The notes under the pieces: model-generated
Seen by the model: only the letters and a program-made list of their open reading frames with translations
What the model was told of the DNA's origin: nothing
The model's database searches: none
Origin: Salisapilia sapeloensis
Lineage: Eukaryota; Oomycota; Peronosporomycetes; Peronosporales; Salisapiliaceae
Assembly: GCA_023334545.1 (NCBI GenBank)
Contig: JAADVB010000023.1
Coordinates: 59,671 to 123,670 of the forward strand
Reading direction: 5' to 3'
Length of the DNA: 64,000 nucleotides
Position numbers and translations under genes: made by a program
Part shown: in pieces, positions 1 to 10,692 of the stretch
Numbering within the stretch: the first letter of the stretch is position 1
How the letters are laid out: each line of letters opens with the position of its first letter

Positions 1-1233
1 AACGGAAGTTTCTATCGCTGGAGTAGTCGAAAGTGCACCGACGTCCAAGTACAAGCACACGACGGAGCCATTCATGCGCTAGCCTACCATCCCTCTGACT
101 CAGCGCGATTTATCTCTGCTGGAGATGATGGCAAAATAAAAATCTGGAAGTTGTCCTTCGAGTTATTGCGCACGATCGACATGAATGCAGTAACTGAAAA
201 GCCGACTCGTGATATCACTCATCACAAAAGAATACCTGTTCGTGGCGTACAAGTTTCTGGAAACAAGTACCTCGTTTCCACTGCAGACGGAAAGATCTTT
301 GAGGTTGCAGATAAAGAAGGCATATTGTCGTCTTGGGGTTCGAGTTCGAAGAATATGAAAGTGCACGTCGATGGTCACTACCAGGGAGAGCTGTGGGGCT
401 TTGCGATGCACCCCACACGAGAGAAATTTGCCTCTGCTGGGGACGAAGGAACCATTCGATTATGGGATTTGAGATCTCGTTCGCTGCTATCATTGCGAGA
501 GCAAAAGAGTGCGAAATCTTTACCTCGAGCTCTTGCCTTCTCATGTGACGGCCTGCACTTGGCAGTCGGATGCTCAGATGGAAGTATTACAATTTTGCTG
601 GAATCCTTAAACCGTGTGGTGACATCTTGGAAGTGCTCACACAGAGCCGTACAAGTGATCCAATACTCAGGAGACGGACGCATCCTTGCCGTCGGAGCAC
701 ACGATTGTAAGGTACATCTTTACAGTACGCATTCTTACACGAGGCTCGGTGAAGCTGTTGGTCACTCTGGGACGGTCATGCATCTCGATTTTGCAAAGCA
801 TTCGAGCTCCATCTTCCAGTCTACATGCACCGCGTCTGAGCTTCTATTCTGGGAGCTTCAAGCAGCAGGTGGGAGCAAGAAGCTGGTCGTGAAGCAGATC
901 AAGCATCCGAGCCGCCTTCGAGATGTTAAGTGGGAATCGTGGACATGTCCGTTTGGCTGGAGCGTCCAGGGCATTTGGCCGAAAGAAACTGACGGCAGTG
1001 ACATCAATGATCTGTGTCGTAGCTCGGAAGGAACTAGTCTGGTGACAGGAAATGACGATAAAGTGGTTCGTCTCTTCCGATACCCGTGTGTACTGAAGGG
1101 TGCTGATGCAAAAATGTATGTCGGACATGCGTCTCACATCACGAATTGCCGCTATTCGTTGCGTGACCAGTACGTCGTGACCACAAGCGGCAGAGATCGA
1201 GTGATCTGCCAATATCGATTTGTATACAAGTAA
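1..1233 (+). CDS. EML-like WD40 repeat protein, C-terminal part (5' end outside window)
   Basis: The reading frame is open from base 1 to the TAA at 1231-1233, giving 410 residues with no start in the window, so the gene is 5'-truncated by the window edge. At least five WD40 blades are visible, each closing with an xxWD or IWK type turn: SAGDDGKIKIWK near the start, then ASAGDEGTIRLWDL, a VGCSDGSI blade, an AVGAHDCKVHLYS blade and the last blade ending TTSGRDRVICQYRF. The order, the GELWGFAMHP block and the closing GHASHITNCRYS block resemble the tandem propellers of echinoderm microtubule-associated protein-like (EML) proteins, which bind microtubules. This is family-level recognition; other large WD40 proteins remain possible. 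No intron is evident. It converges on the next gene, with 83 bases between the stop codons. Confidence 0.8.
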   Translation, partial: NGSFYRWSSRKCTDVQVQAHDGAIHALAYHPSDSARFISAGDDGKIKIWKLSFELLRTIDMNAVTEKPTRDITHHKRIPVRGVQVSGNKYLVSTADGKIFEVADKEGILSSWGSSSKNMKVHVDGHYQGELWGFAMHPTREKFASAGDEGTIRLWDLRSRSLLSLREQKSAKSLPRALAFSCDGLHLAVGCSDGSITILLESLNRVVTSWKCSHRAVQVIQYSGDGRILAVGAHDCKVHLYSTHSYTRLGEAVGHSGTVMHLDFAKHSSSIFQSTCTASELLFWELQAAGGSKKLVVKQIKHPSRLRDVKWESWTCPFGWSVQGIWPKETDGSDINDLCRSSEGTSLVTGNDDKVVRLFRYPCVLKGADAKMYVGHASHITNCRYSLRDQYVVTTSGRDRVICQYRFVYK

Positions 1234-1316
1234 TCTGACGAAAAGAATTGCCAAAAACGTTATCATGAATAGAGTACATCACGTTCTCATTGTCCATACG
1301 TTGCATACGCCTCAGT

Positions 1317-2301
1317 TCAGTCCACTCGATAGTCAAAGTAGCGCTGATCTATGTAGTTGTTTTCGAAGCAAAATTCAGTCATGGCTTCAGTCAAAATATG
1401 GTTCCACGGCTCTTGCTCTTCCCCTTCTCTCTTTAGCCGATTGAGCAGATTCCGAACGTCATAAAACATAATGTCACGATCAACACGGTCGTTGAGCAAA
1501 TTGTGAATCTGCCGGACATCCATTCCAGCATCTCGTAGCTCTCTCACTTGCTCAATCTCTTCATTCGTCCAATTGGTGCGATTGCTCACAAAGTTCTTAT
1601 ACTCATCTTTAGACAATTCGTGGTTGTGGGTCGTATTCACTTTGGAAATTCGAACCACGTGCTTTTTTGCTTTTGGCATACGAACAAGCAAGGCGTTAAT
1701 CTTTGCCGGGCAGTTATGGCATCGCATACTTTTCCGCTTTCGCTTGCCTGTGCCACGAGAGCGAAACTTGCCTCCATATACGCATTCGAACGTAACTGAG
1801 TAGCATCCCCACGATTCGTCGAGATACTCATCATCGTGTGGAAGCTTTTGGGATGTGTCATGTCTCGAGTCCAAACGAGCATTTCGAGTTTTAACTGACG
1901 TACTGGTTCGATTCCGAAAACACTACATGCCTTCAAGTAAGCAAGGATACATTTTTAAAGTAGAGGAAAATAGTATACTGAAGAAAACGTACTTGGTGTG
2001 TGCTGAGCTGATATTGGCGTAGGTACGAATGAAGATCATCCCACGAATTAAAGCATCGCTGACTTGGAGGCTCTGCGGTAATCTGTATGACAGGAAGGTC
2101 ATTTTCATTATTTTCTTCAGGAGCTTGTGCTTCATGTGTTCCTCGCTCCGTGCTAGCACTCCGTTTGCTTTCCTTTCTCGGACGATTATCATGCATTCCA
2201 TCGTAGTCTGCTTGGTCCAGCAGAACCTGAGTGCCATTTCTTGCAAATGCACTATCTGTAGAGAGCCCAGTTGGCTTCCCGTGCTCTGTAGTATTGGACA
2301 T
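1317..2301 (-). CDS. Stand-alone FAR1/ZSWIM-type DNA-binding domain protein (2 exons)
   Basis: I model exon 1 as 2301-1993 and exon 2 as 1922-1317, with a 70 bp GT-AG intron (1992-1923, phase 0), giving about 303 residues. A TTG 18 bases upstream is in frame, but the first ATG is at 2301. The joined product reads SYLRQYQLSTHQ into FRNRTSTSVKTRN, then a GGKFRSRGTGKRKRKS basic stretch, a CHNCPAKINALL zinc-ligand block and NTTHNHELS. This is the FAR1/WRKY-GCM1-like DNA-binding fold found at the N-terminus of MULE-type transposases and ZSWIM proteins. A transposase DDE core and SWIM finger are absent, and the frame is intact, so it may be a domesticated transposon-derived regulator. The tail after the domain is helical (WTNEEIEQVRELRDAGMDV). 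The function is inferred only from the domain. Confidence 0.72.
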
Positions 2302-2525
2302 GGACGACAAATCGCTCAAATGTGCGCTTTGTTTTTTGTTGTTCCTACTCCTTGCTACTAGCGCTTAATTTACTTCGCTTTTATATTGAGTAGTTTATGT
2401 GGGTCACATTACTTTTCTGTTGTAATTTTTAGCTTCTGGTAGCAAACCATACTGTTTAAGCAGCCAATTTGCCTTGCTCAGGCTCGACCAGCATGGGATT
2501 AAAAATGTGCATAACGCACTTATTA

Positions 2526-2730
2526 GAGGATGTCAAATCTGCCAAAATTGCAAAATATAATAAGGTGTCTGATTGCCAAATTATCGGGTATAGTTCCTAA
2601 AAAGTCAAAGATTTTATTTCTAGTGTTCGTGCGTCGATTCATTTTATTTTGAAAATCATATGAGTAGAAGCGAAAGTTGAGAATCTTACTGGAAAAATTA
2701 AGTTGTGTTTTTGCAAAGTTTGACATCCCC
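2526..2730. repeat. MITE-like TIR element, copy 1
   Basis: This is a 205 bp AT-rich, non-coding unit. Its left end GAGGATGTCAAATCTGCCAA and the reverse complement of its right end GGGGATGTCAAACTTTGCAA form an imperfect terminal inverted repeat of about 20 bp. A second copy lies at 51738-51935 and shares the ends plus internal blocks (GCAAAATATAAT, CTGATTGCCAAAT, GAGAATCTTA). A clean TA duplication is not visible here, unlike copy 2. Confidence 0.7.
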
Positions 2731-2986
2731 ATTCTACAGCTATATGCAGGAATTCCGAAATGTATCGGCTCGACAATTTATTTGTTTCGTTCCAATCATT
2801 TACTTTCCATCTTTCTAGAGTCCAACCCACTTACTTGTTTTTAGCAAGTATTGCAACTAGTAATACCTAATGAGTTTATAGCTCCTCAAGGGATGTTTCT
2901 CGTGGTAGAAAACAGAATAATACACTTGAGTGCGCTGTAGCAAATTTCAAACCGGTCTAGGGTTTACTTCCTACTTCTTGCTCTCG

Positions 2987-3038
2987 GCTTCAACTTACCG
3001 CTTCAACCTACCGCTTCAACCTACCGCTTCAACCTTTT
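2987..3038. repeat. 13-bp tandem repeat (4 units)
   Basis: The unit GCTTCAACCTACC is repeated four times. The first copy has one T-for-C change and the last ends CTTTT. It lies in non-coding DNA upstream of the retroelement; no function is evident. Confidence 0.85.
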
Positions 3039-3628
3039 ACTTTAACTCTAAGCACGCATGTCAGGCTTGACTCAGATCCTCTTCCTGCAACACATCTGGG
3101 CTTCAAATACAAGAATGCCAGCTATGATCCTTTTGCTAGTTCGAGAGTGTTATCGTCCTTGACGATCACGCGCGAATCTAGACGAGTGCGACGCGTCGAG
3201 ACCAGGATCAGGTCCGACTCTGTCAGATTCACTGGACGAGACTCCTCGTAGCCTAGAAGCACTCTTTAATTTCCTTTCTAAGTCTGAAGTCAATATCGAC
3301 TTGCATACACAACAAACGACTTATCTTTCTCTTCGTTTGTGACAGTTAACTAACTATTAAAGCGTGACAAAGCAAGTTTCTGTCATGTGGAAACCCAGAT
3401 CAAATGGATTCTAACACCACTTCAAGCTTGCGACCCCGTCGTGCTCGACGCACGCACTAAAGGTGTGCGGTGGCACCATCTACCCCTTCATCCTTAAAGA
3501 TGCCCACGACGGCCGTTCGCCTTTCGCTTATTGAACAACGACGTCTAATCGCCAGTCGGTAGCGTTGCCGGAGCCCGTGGGTCCGCCTTTCTCCGCTCCA
3601 CCAGCCTCTGGGCACACCTCCAGCCGCC
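3039..3628. other. Non-coding or decayed sequence 5' of retroelement
   Basis: No convincing gene is present. The sequence turns GC-richer after about 3100. It probably contains the decayed leader or 5' LTR of the Ty3/gypsy element that follows, but I could not match it to the 3' LTR-like sequence at 7778-7961. Confidence 0.4.
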
Positions 3629-3925
3629 GTGATTATAGTGCGAGCGAGGAGGACAATGCAACAGCGTCCGGACACCCCAGTAGTGGAGGTGTCCAAGACG
3701 ATTCACCAGTATCATTCTGAGCTCCCCTCGCCACAACGCGATCCACCGGCCGAGCTGCCAGAGCTGTCACCCTCGCCTCGAAATGCTTCTGAACATCTCC
3801 CCGAGGGGGAAGCCCGAGCAGGACTTCCTCTCCCACCCTACCAATAGTCTTTTCCTCCACCTGCTGCTGGCAATGAATTTATGATGCAATTTGGTCAAAC
3901 GATGATGCAGCAGCAAACATAATTC

Positions 3926-4690
3926 ATGAACCAAATGTTTGCAATTTACACACTCTCACAACGCCGGTCACCTCAGAAGAAGAAGAATCCTTCCACGTTT
4001 GACGAAAAAAACAGTAAAGACATCGAGTATTTTGTATGCATCACGGAGGAATACAATTCGACTGATTGCCGCGTTCGCATGGAGGCTGACACAGCCGAGT
4101 TTACGACTCTTGTCTACGCGAATTTGGGCCAGGTGACTCGAACCTTCGTGCATGAAGTCAAGATAGCACTGATAAATGAGGATGGCGGCACGTCACCACT
4201 AGTGTGGCCGCTCCTAAAGGCCAAGCTTCATGAACGTTTCCGTGAAAAGGAGTTTGAATGTAAGGTCTTATCCTAGCTCTATCAATTGCATCCGACAGGC
4301 ACGCAGTAAAAATACACAAGTCGCTTCCTACATCTTTTATCTAAGCTTCGACCGTTACCGGAGTTCATCAAGCATTGGGTATATCAGCAGGACGTTATAG
4401 CGGAAGCTAGCACCTTCGTATCACAAAACATACCTGAAAGTCTATGGAAGGTGATCGATCTTGCCCAGCAATTTGAAGATTCGAAGCGCAGCCAACACGG
4501 GCGCCAAGGTACATCGCAAACCAAAGTTGAGATGAAGCCCACATCTATGGAAGGTAGTAAGGGCACGGAGGGTTCAGGAACGAGACGCGTGGAAGATAAG
4601 TGGTGCTCATTTTGCCAGGTTCATACTCATTACATCGCTGCCTGCCGCAGAGAAAAGGCGTCCGAGACTGCTAATTGTGGCGCCAAGCGC
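3926..4690 (+). pseudogene. gag remnant of Ty3/gypsy element
   Basis: The capsid-like part (PSTFDEKNSKDIEYFVCITE and following, 3926-4276) is interrupted by stops between about 4276 and 4450 and then resumes. It ends in a canonical retroviral-type zinc knuckle CSFCQVHTHYIAAC, which fits C-x2-C-x4-H-x4-C, at about 4603-4650. The upstream proline-rich stretch (3629-3847) is probably the gag N-terminus. Confidence 0.75.
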
Positions 4691-4699
4691 CAAATACCA

Positions 4700-4987
4700 C
4701 CGAGTCTCCACTACCATGACGATGTGGCCGAGATCCACCATTGCGAGAACAATCTGTATGAACACTTATCCCACACTAGCACTGTTAGAGGCGCAAGTGT
4801 CTCCGCCTTCGTCGACAATGGAGCGTCTTTCAATGCTGTTGATCCTCGCGTCGTCGAGCAACTTGGTCTCAACATAGTAGAATGCGCTAAGCCGTTTGAA
4901 CTCACCATCGGAAAAAGTCAGAAGGCTATCATCCCACGCCGAGTGACAAGTCTGCAAGTCCACCTTGACAGATTTTCACCGTACTGA
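4700..4987 (+). pseudogene. Retropepsin-like protease remnant of Ty3/gypsy element
   Basis: The segment continues in the same frame as the zinc knuckle. An aspartic protease active-site motif is recognisable as FVDNGASFNAV (Asp codon at 4814-4816), with Asn where Thr or Ser is usual in DTGA/DSGA. It is followed by VVEQLGLNI, the usual next helix. The frame stops at 4987. Confidence 0.7.
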
Positions 4988-5429
4988 ACGAATGCCTTCG
5001 TTCTTAACGTTTTAAAAAGAAAAAATCTGCTGTTGGGAATGCCATGGCTTGAAGCAGTTAATCCTAAAGATGACTGATAGCACAAAACCATCAAGGCCCG
5101 AGAGACCGCTGACACGCAGGCCTTCCATCCGTGCGTTTATGGTACACTAATCGGCACCTTTGAGGATGAACGACAGCTGTACGACAACCGTTCAAGTGAT
5201 AATCAACGGGACCTTGCGCACAACAACGGCTAGAAGAGCACGCAAGCTATTAAAAATGAAGCTTACAGGCGATGAGTATATATTCGCCGTAGCGGTCACA
5301 CTGTCCAAGGCTGAAAGCCAACTCACTACCGACTGGAAAGCCTTGCGTGGTCATCCGTCTGAATCAGTCCTACACAAATACATTAATACCGTGTTTCGGC
5401 CAGAACTTCCTTCGATGCCACAAACGCGT

Positions 5430-6640
5430 ACCCTAGACATGGAGGCCGAAGTTAAATTGGCAGCCAAGATCCCTGTCGTTCGTAAGCAATATCGCCTGAG
5501 CGACGAAGAAGAGCGCGCTGTCAGCTGGAATGATCAGGCCGTCTATATCGCCTTCTTCTCTCCGACCGTTTGCCCTAGAAAGGCAGTAGGATGGTGAACT
5601 TTATATGACTTCCAAGCCCTCAACGCCCTATTTTGATTCCCGGCTACTTCTGTTCCACGGCAAGAGGACGTATATGACGCTATGGTAAAGGACGCCTTTT
5701 CTCCGCGATGTATCTGCTATGAGGATTCTTCCAAGTCCGTCTATACGAAAAGGGTATTCCTTTCACAGCCTTTTCTACACCTGACGGTCTATTTAAATAC
5801 TTCGTGATACCTATGGGCCTTTCCTCGAGCCCTTCAGCCTTTAAACGCATGATTTAATCTGTCTTCAAAAAGCGAAGTCACACCTGCTAAGCCTACGTTG
5901 ACGACCTGCTCGTCTACACGCCTAGCGATGACATGCAGGAACACTTAGTAGCCTTAGGCAGGGCTTTTGTGCGCTACCAGAAACAGCAACTCTATGTCAA
6001 AGTAGTCAAATGCATCCTCGGAGCCTCTGAGATTCCCTGTCTGGGAGATTTCATTGGACGTGACCTCATTTGGATGGAACCTGATAAGGTGTGCGCAATT
6101 CAAAAATGGCCAGTTCCTCAAACCAAACGCGAGCTTCAGTCTTTCATTGTCACCCGCGTCTATGTGCTTTAATATTGTGTCGGATATGCATAAATATCGG
6201 CTTCACTCACCGACGTCACGCAAGGCTAAACAAAGAATGAACGCATCAATTTGACGGACGAACAGCTTTGCTGTTTCGAAGAGCTAAACCTGAAGCTTTC
6301 TTCACCGCCAACTTTGGTTCATCACTTCCGCTTCACATAAAAATGAATGCTAGCGACTGCGCTATCGGTGGTTACCTGTATCATCTAGACAACGCAGGTC
6401 AGATGTGAGTCATTGCCTTCGACAGACGAAACCTCCCCACAGTCGAACGCATGTACCCTACACGCGATGAGGAGCTTATGGATGCCTTACACGCCATGCC
6501 TATATGGAAAGTGTACTCGATTGACAAGCCGTTCTTTATAGACACCGATCATCGCACTCTTAAATCGATTTTCCAGCAATCTACATGCTCGCAGCGTCTT
6601 GCTCTATGGCTAAACGAACTCAGTTTCTTTCAGTCAAGGT
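5430..6640 (+). pseudogene. Reverse transcriptase and RNase H remnant of Ty3/gypsy element
   Basis: RT pieces lie in shifting frames: IPVVRKQYRLSDEEERAV near 5470, a TPDGLFKYFVIPMGLSSSPS palm segment near 5780-5850, and the polymerase motif AYVDDLLVY at about 5891-5917, immediately preceded by a TAA. KVVKCILGASEIPCLGDFIG marks the thumb. RNase H follows, with MNASDCAIGGYLY near 6340 and the FFIDTDHRTLKSIFQQ motif near 6530. Several stops and frameshifts make it non-functional. Confidence 0.8.
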
Positions 6641-6948
6641 CTCTATGGGTTGCTGGATCAACCAACCTTGCGGCTCATGCTGTCTCGTGCAGCCCTCAAG
6701 TGCACGACGACGATGAGCCAAGTTGCATCTCCATCGCTTATCTTCTTAGACAGTTTCGTCACCATCACTCTTTCATCTCCGTCGACGACGCTTATCAGCA
6801 CTACATGCGCCGAAGACCCTCCATCCCGACACAGTGCAAGCGCTTATATCCTTCGGATCCTCTCTTTGGTCCATTTGTTTGTCACCTTTCCGTTGACGCA
6901 TCCTCTACGACCATTTAGGTCAACCTCAATCAGACCATTCGAGCCAAT

Positions 6949-7769
6949 GTGCAGCATTTCTTTCTTGACGAGGGCCTCCTATACTTCCAACCCGGTCCCG
7001 AACACTCCTGCTGCCTTTGTATTCTTATGGGCATTGATTTGCGTAATACAGTTTTGTCTAAATGCCATGATACACTCGCACACGGACGCCCACGTGTCCA
7101 AAAGACATTGCTTGTCGCTCAACAGAGCTTCTATTTCCTAAGCATGTACCGCATTGTGACCATGCGCGTCCGCTCATGTGAACTATGTCAATTGGTTAAC
7201 GTTTCTCACCGAAAAACCGCCTTTTGCACCCAGTAGACGTTCCACAGGCGCGATCAATCCACATCTCGATGGACTTTATGCTTGATCTTTCACCATCAGG
7301 GACACATTTTTACGACACCATCCTTGTCGTCCTGGACCAGTTGGTCAAGCGTGCTCAGTTACTTTTCACCCGCAAGTCGGCTACAGCAGCGGACACGGCT
7401 TGCCTATTTGTCGACGAATACGTCCGCCTCTGCGGCTTTTCTTTGTCCATCATCTGTGACCGCAATCCTCGCTTCTTGTTCAGCTTCTGGAAAACGATCT
7501 CCCAATCCCAACACACGCAGATTCGTACCAGTACGGCATTTAAACCTTTAGCTCATGGTCAGGACGAACGCAATCACGGTTTCGTTAACGGTTATTTGTG
7601 TGCCTTCGTCTTGTCACGCCAGCACAACTGGGTCACGCTTCTACCTATGGCAAAATTTGCATACAACTCTCGCGTCCACGCAAGCATTGGCATGTCCCCG
7701 TTCACTGCCCACATGCGATACATGTCAGGGGAATTCTCTTACCTGTGCTCAAACTTACACGTGCAGTAA
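6949..7769 (+). pseudogene. Integrase remnant of Ty3/gypsy element
   Basis: An N-terminal zinc-binding HHCC region is visible (CHDTLAHG, then SCELCQLV). The catalytic core follows in the next frame: SIHISMDFMLDL carries the first Asp and SIICDRNPRFLF the second. The third acidic residue is missing, because where the family has an R-V-L-E type helix the sequence reads ERNHGFVNGYL. The tail FAYNSRVHASIGMSPF is typical of the core's end. One frameshift lies near 7220. Confidence 0.78.
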
Positions 7770-7777
7770 GGGAAGCT

Positions 7778-7961
7778 TGATAAAACTATAAGTGAATTAT
7801 ATTGATACTTTAGATCCTATCCTACCCTGCACATCCTTACCCTAAATGTACCTCCCATATGCTATGGAAGAATAGGTAGGTCATCTAATCAAGTACCAAC
7901 TAAGAACCAAAAGTAAACAAAGTGGCGTTAACCTAAAGTAACGGTACGTGTGCCCGTTACA
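7778..7961 (+). repeat. LTR-like sequence (3' LTR of the Ty3/gypsy element)
   Basis: About 184 bp running from TGATAAAACT to CCCGTTACA, with TG...CA ends and a purine tract just before it. A related copy in the same orientation is at 15157-15355 (shared TTGATAAAACTATAAGTGAA, ACCTCCCATATGCTATGGA). The last ~95 bp occurs inverted at 8797-8890. Confidence 0.65.
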
Positions 7962-8392
7962 CACTTAGCGTGACAGGCATGGAGGCTAACCTGCTGGACC
8001 GGATAACGATATGTTGAGAGCCTACTCGCTCAACCGTCGAGTCACAGTGATCCTGAGGGTAGAAAGCGGCTTTGTCCATTAGGACGATATCATGTAGATC
8101 CATATTGAGTTCGTGGAGTTCTACAAACTCGATAAATCAACGGCTCGATTGACGAAACCTCATTGAGCAGTTTCGACACATTTATTTGTCTGCGCAAGGC
8201 TAATCCAAAACCTACCATGAACCATGTCACCCAGTTATCAGACGGGACAAATGTCTCAGCATTGTCGATGCTTTGTTCGCGCTCGTGCAGCAATAACGCC
8301 GTTTCTGAGGTCCAGTCGCGCGTCAATTTCTCCTTGCTTATAGACCTATCAACGATTAGATCAAAGAGCAATACTTCCACATTTGCGAGCAA
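7959..8392 (-). pseudogene. Broken ORF between inverted LTR ends, probably retroelement-derived
   Basis: The minus-strand reading contains VPSDNWVTWFMVGFGLALRR and NVSKLLNEVSS. A one-base shift near 8110 then continues into MDLHDIVLMDKAAFYPQDHC and ends LASMPVTLSV. Its TAA is supplied by the LTR terminus TGTAACGGG at 7961. Composition and continuity indicate a once-coding stretch of about 145 residues. I do not recognise the family with certainty; a gag-like protein of another LTR element is the best guess given its position. Confidence 0.45.
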
Positions 8393-8796
8393 CTGTGACG
8401 GAAGTCACAACGATAGCCCTTTAAACTTAAGGGAAGCGTAAAACACAGAGCATGAAACTCTTGTTTTAAAAGTACGGAAGGTGTGTAAGACACTTGTGCT
8501 TTAGAAAGCAAAATGAGAATTGATTGTATTGAGGCTTAATCCGAATACTAGACTTAACGTTTCTATATACCTACTAAATCCTAATACAATCTCCTTAATC
8601 TTACTCTTAGTATTGAAAGGTCTAACGACCATTCATGTTCCTTGTACCTTTGTATTAGCACCACATGCTCCAATACAAAGATCCACTTCAAGATCCGGTA
8701 TGTTACCCCAGCTTGGGATACATTCATGTAAGTTCCCGTTACACACACAGCTTTCGAACAGCACCAAGAAGACGCTTGCGGTGATCTTGCGCTAGC

Positions 8797-8890
8797 TGTA
8801 ACGGGCTTCTACCGTTACTTTAGGCTAGCGCTACTTTACTTTTACTTTGGTTCTGTGCTGGTACGTATTAAGATGACCTACCCTTTATCT
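8797..8890 (-). repeat. Inverted LTR-end copy
   Basis: The sequence begins TGTAACGGGC on the plus strand and is the imperfect reverse complement of about 7868-7961. Shared blocks include CCGTTACTTTAGG, TACTTT(T)GGTTCT and AGATGACCTACC. Similarity fades after about 95 bp. Another CCCGTTACA end occurs at 8735-8743, suggesting nested LTR remnants. Confidence 0.6.
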
Positions 8891-10611
8891 GATACAAGAT
8901 ATATGTAGTACTTGTAGTCAGAAACGATGTGCAAGCAGGAAAGATCTAAAATACCAAATAAACATTCACTTCTAGTTTTAAAGCGTCTTCCCCACAATGC
9001 ACGTGTAAGCCTTCACGGGTAGCAAGAGTCTCGTGACACTTGCTCTATGCTCTTATACTGCCTTAGCCACTTCCGTTAAGTAGCTGCGCTATAATTCCAT
9101 TATTTTTCTGCAAGAGTATCGAGCAGTGCGAGTCGGTACATCACTACCGTGGATAAAATTCAATTTTATTGTCTCAATCTCTGTAGCGATGTCGATAGAC
9201 TCGCGTTGGCCAGGTATCGTGAATCGTACAATGAAAGCTCAAATGAACTTGATATATGTATTGTTTCTTATGGTTGTGCTTATAAAGAGGGCATGTTAGT
9301 GTAGCTTATTGTAAATTGGATCTTGACAGAAATGGTTGTCCTTCATGCGGCTATGCATCCTTTCAATATCTGCTTTGTTTCCATCGGGGATGTGTACTTC
9401 GCAGAGGCCATAACTCAATTCTACGATATATCTCAGAGGATTTAAATATTGATAATATTTTGTGATATTCATCTTGAACTCATATCGCCGATACGAGCTA
9501 ATATATAGGGCACGTGTATTTCCTGTGTGGATCGCTTAGGAGGGTGCAAAACCGGAAATTGTACAGCTTGTGTAACCTTCTCAATTTGGGCTATTACTTT
9601 TACAAATTCACCGTTCGCTAGTTTGAGCGAATTATTTTAGAGTATCTTTCCATGAGCAAGCGCGAGATACAGGCGTGGAAGCAGAATACACGAATGCGTC
9701 AGCAAGCCTAGCAGGTGGGCTAGGTAATTAGGAGTATAGCATACACACTTTTCACTTCTTCTTACCAAACCGCAATAAATGCTCACATGGAAGACTGGAA
9801 TGTCTTTTATGCAGTCTACAAGGTAAAAAGTAATCCATTGTTAGGATATGTAAAGTGCATGCGTTATTTTCATGTATAGTGTCTTACCATGTATTGCTTA
9901 TATACATTTAAAGGCAATTTGCCAAAAGTAAGAGATGAACTGAAGGAAAGCTTCAGCGCAATCACTGAAACTTCGTTTATTTTGACAAATGTACAACAAA
10001 ATACCAGTATCACAAGGTTATATCCTGTAGAGCTGCCATAGTTAATCCAATACCTATTTTAACTTCATTCATTGTTTTATTTTTCACTCCGTATAGGATG
10101 TAGATATGAATTCCTCCATTAATGAGGCTGTAATGCTTGTAGATGTAAATGGCTTGGAGTGATTGCTGTAAGCGTACATTGAAATATATATCTATTTAAT
10201 TATGCCGATAATGACTTAGTAAGCGTAGCGACCACCATATCGTTTTTCATGCATAGGTACCTCCACAAGACGCACGTATGTCTCAATGCTGTTCATTTGT
10301 CTTCGATCCACCATTTAATATTCAAAGTAGATGAAACTACGTTGAAGTGCAGAAAAAAGATGCGATAGATGTACCCACCTGGTATGTACTTCTTAATAGG
10401 AGCATTGAATGGCCAGGAGTGTCTACTCGACATATCATGATTGAAAAAATTTCAAGACCAATCAAAGCCTCTAATCACCTCGCTAAAATTGGACGGATTC
10501 AAATTGCGACAATATAAACCTGTATTTAAAAACAAACTACTTATTTGAATAACATAAAAACTCGCACAATTTTGCTGATTATATAACTACATTATCAAGT
10601 GCTTAGTACGT
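8891..10611. other. AT-rich intergenic DNA, no gene seen
   Basis: Only short chance frames are present in either direction. No repeat structure, RNA gene or domain was recognised. Confidence 0.6.
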
Positions 10612-10692
10612 GACAGCTTGGCCGAGTGGTTAAGGCGATAGACTAGAAATCTATTGGGGCAACCCGCGTGAGTTCAAATCTCACAGCTGTCG
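10612..10692 (+). tRNA. tRNA-Ser (anticodon AGA)
   Basis: The acceptor arms GACAGCT and AGCTGTC pair perfectly, with discriminator G at 10692. A D-arm block (TTGGCCGAGTGGTTAAGGC) contains the A-box-like promoter. The anticodon stem ATAGA/TCTAT encloses the loop CTAGAAA with anticodon AGA at 10645-10647. A long variable arm (GGGGCAACCC, typical of serine tRNAs) and a T-arm with GTTCAAATC (B-box-like) follow. No intron is present. A T5 run at 10697-10701 fits RNA polymerase III termination. It would decode UCU/UCC serine codons. Confidence 0.96.

Larger units (their letters stand above)
3629..7961 (+). mobile_element. Degenerate Ty3/gypsy LTR retrotransposon
   Basis: In order on the plus strand there are gag, protease, reverse transcriptase, RNase H and integrase remnants, the domain order of Ty3/gypsy (Metaviridae-type) elements. 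The frame is broken by many stops and shifts. A short purine run (AAGGGAAG) precedes the LTR-like sequence starting TGATAAAACT at 7778 and ending CCCGTTACA at 7961. No matching 5' LTR was found, so the element is truncated, or its 5' LTR has diverged beyond recognition by eye. It cannot be functional as read. Confidence 0.85.

Noticed and set aside
2988-3038. Possible CRISPR-like array in the 13-bp repeats
   Set aside because: Units are directly adjacent with no spacers, and the window is eukaryotic.
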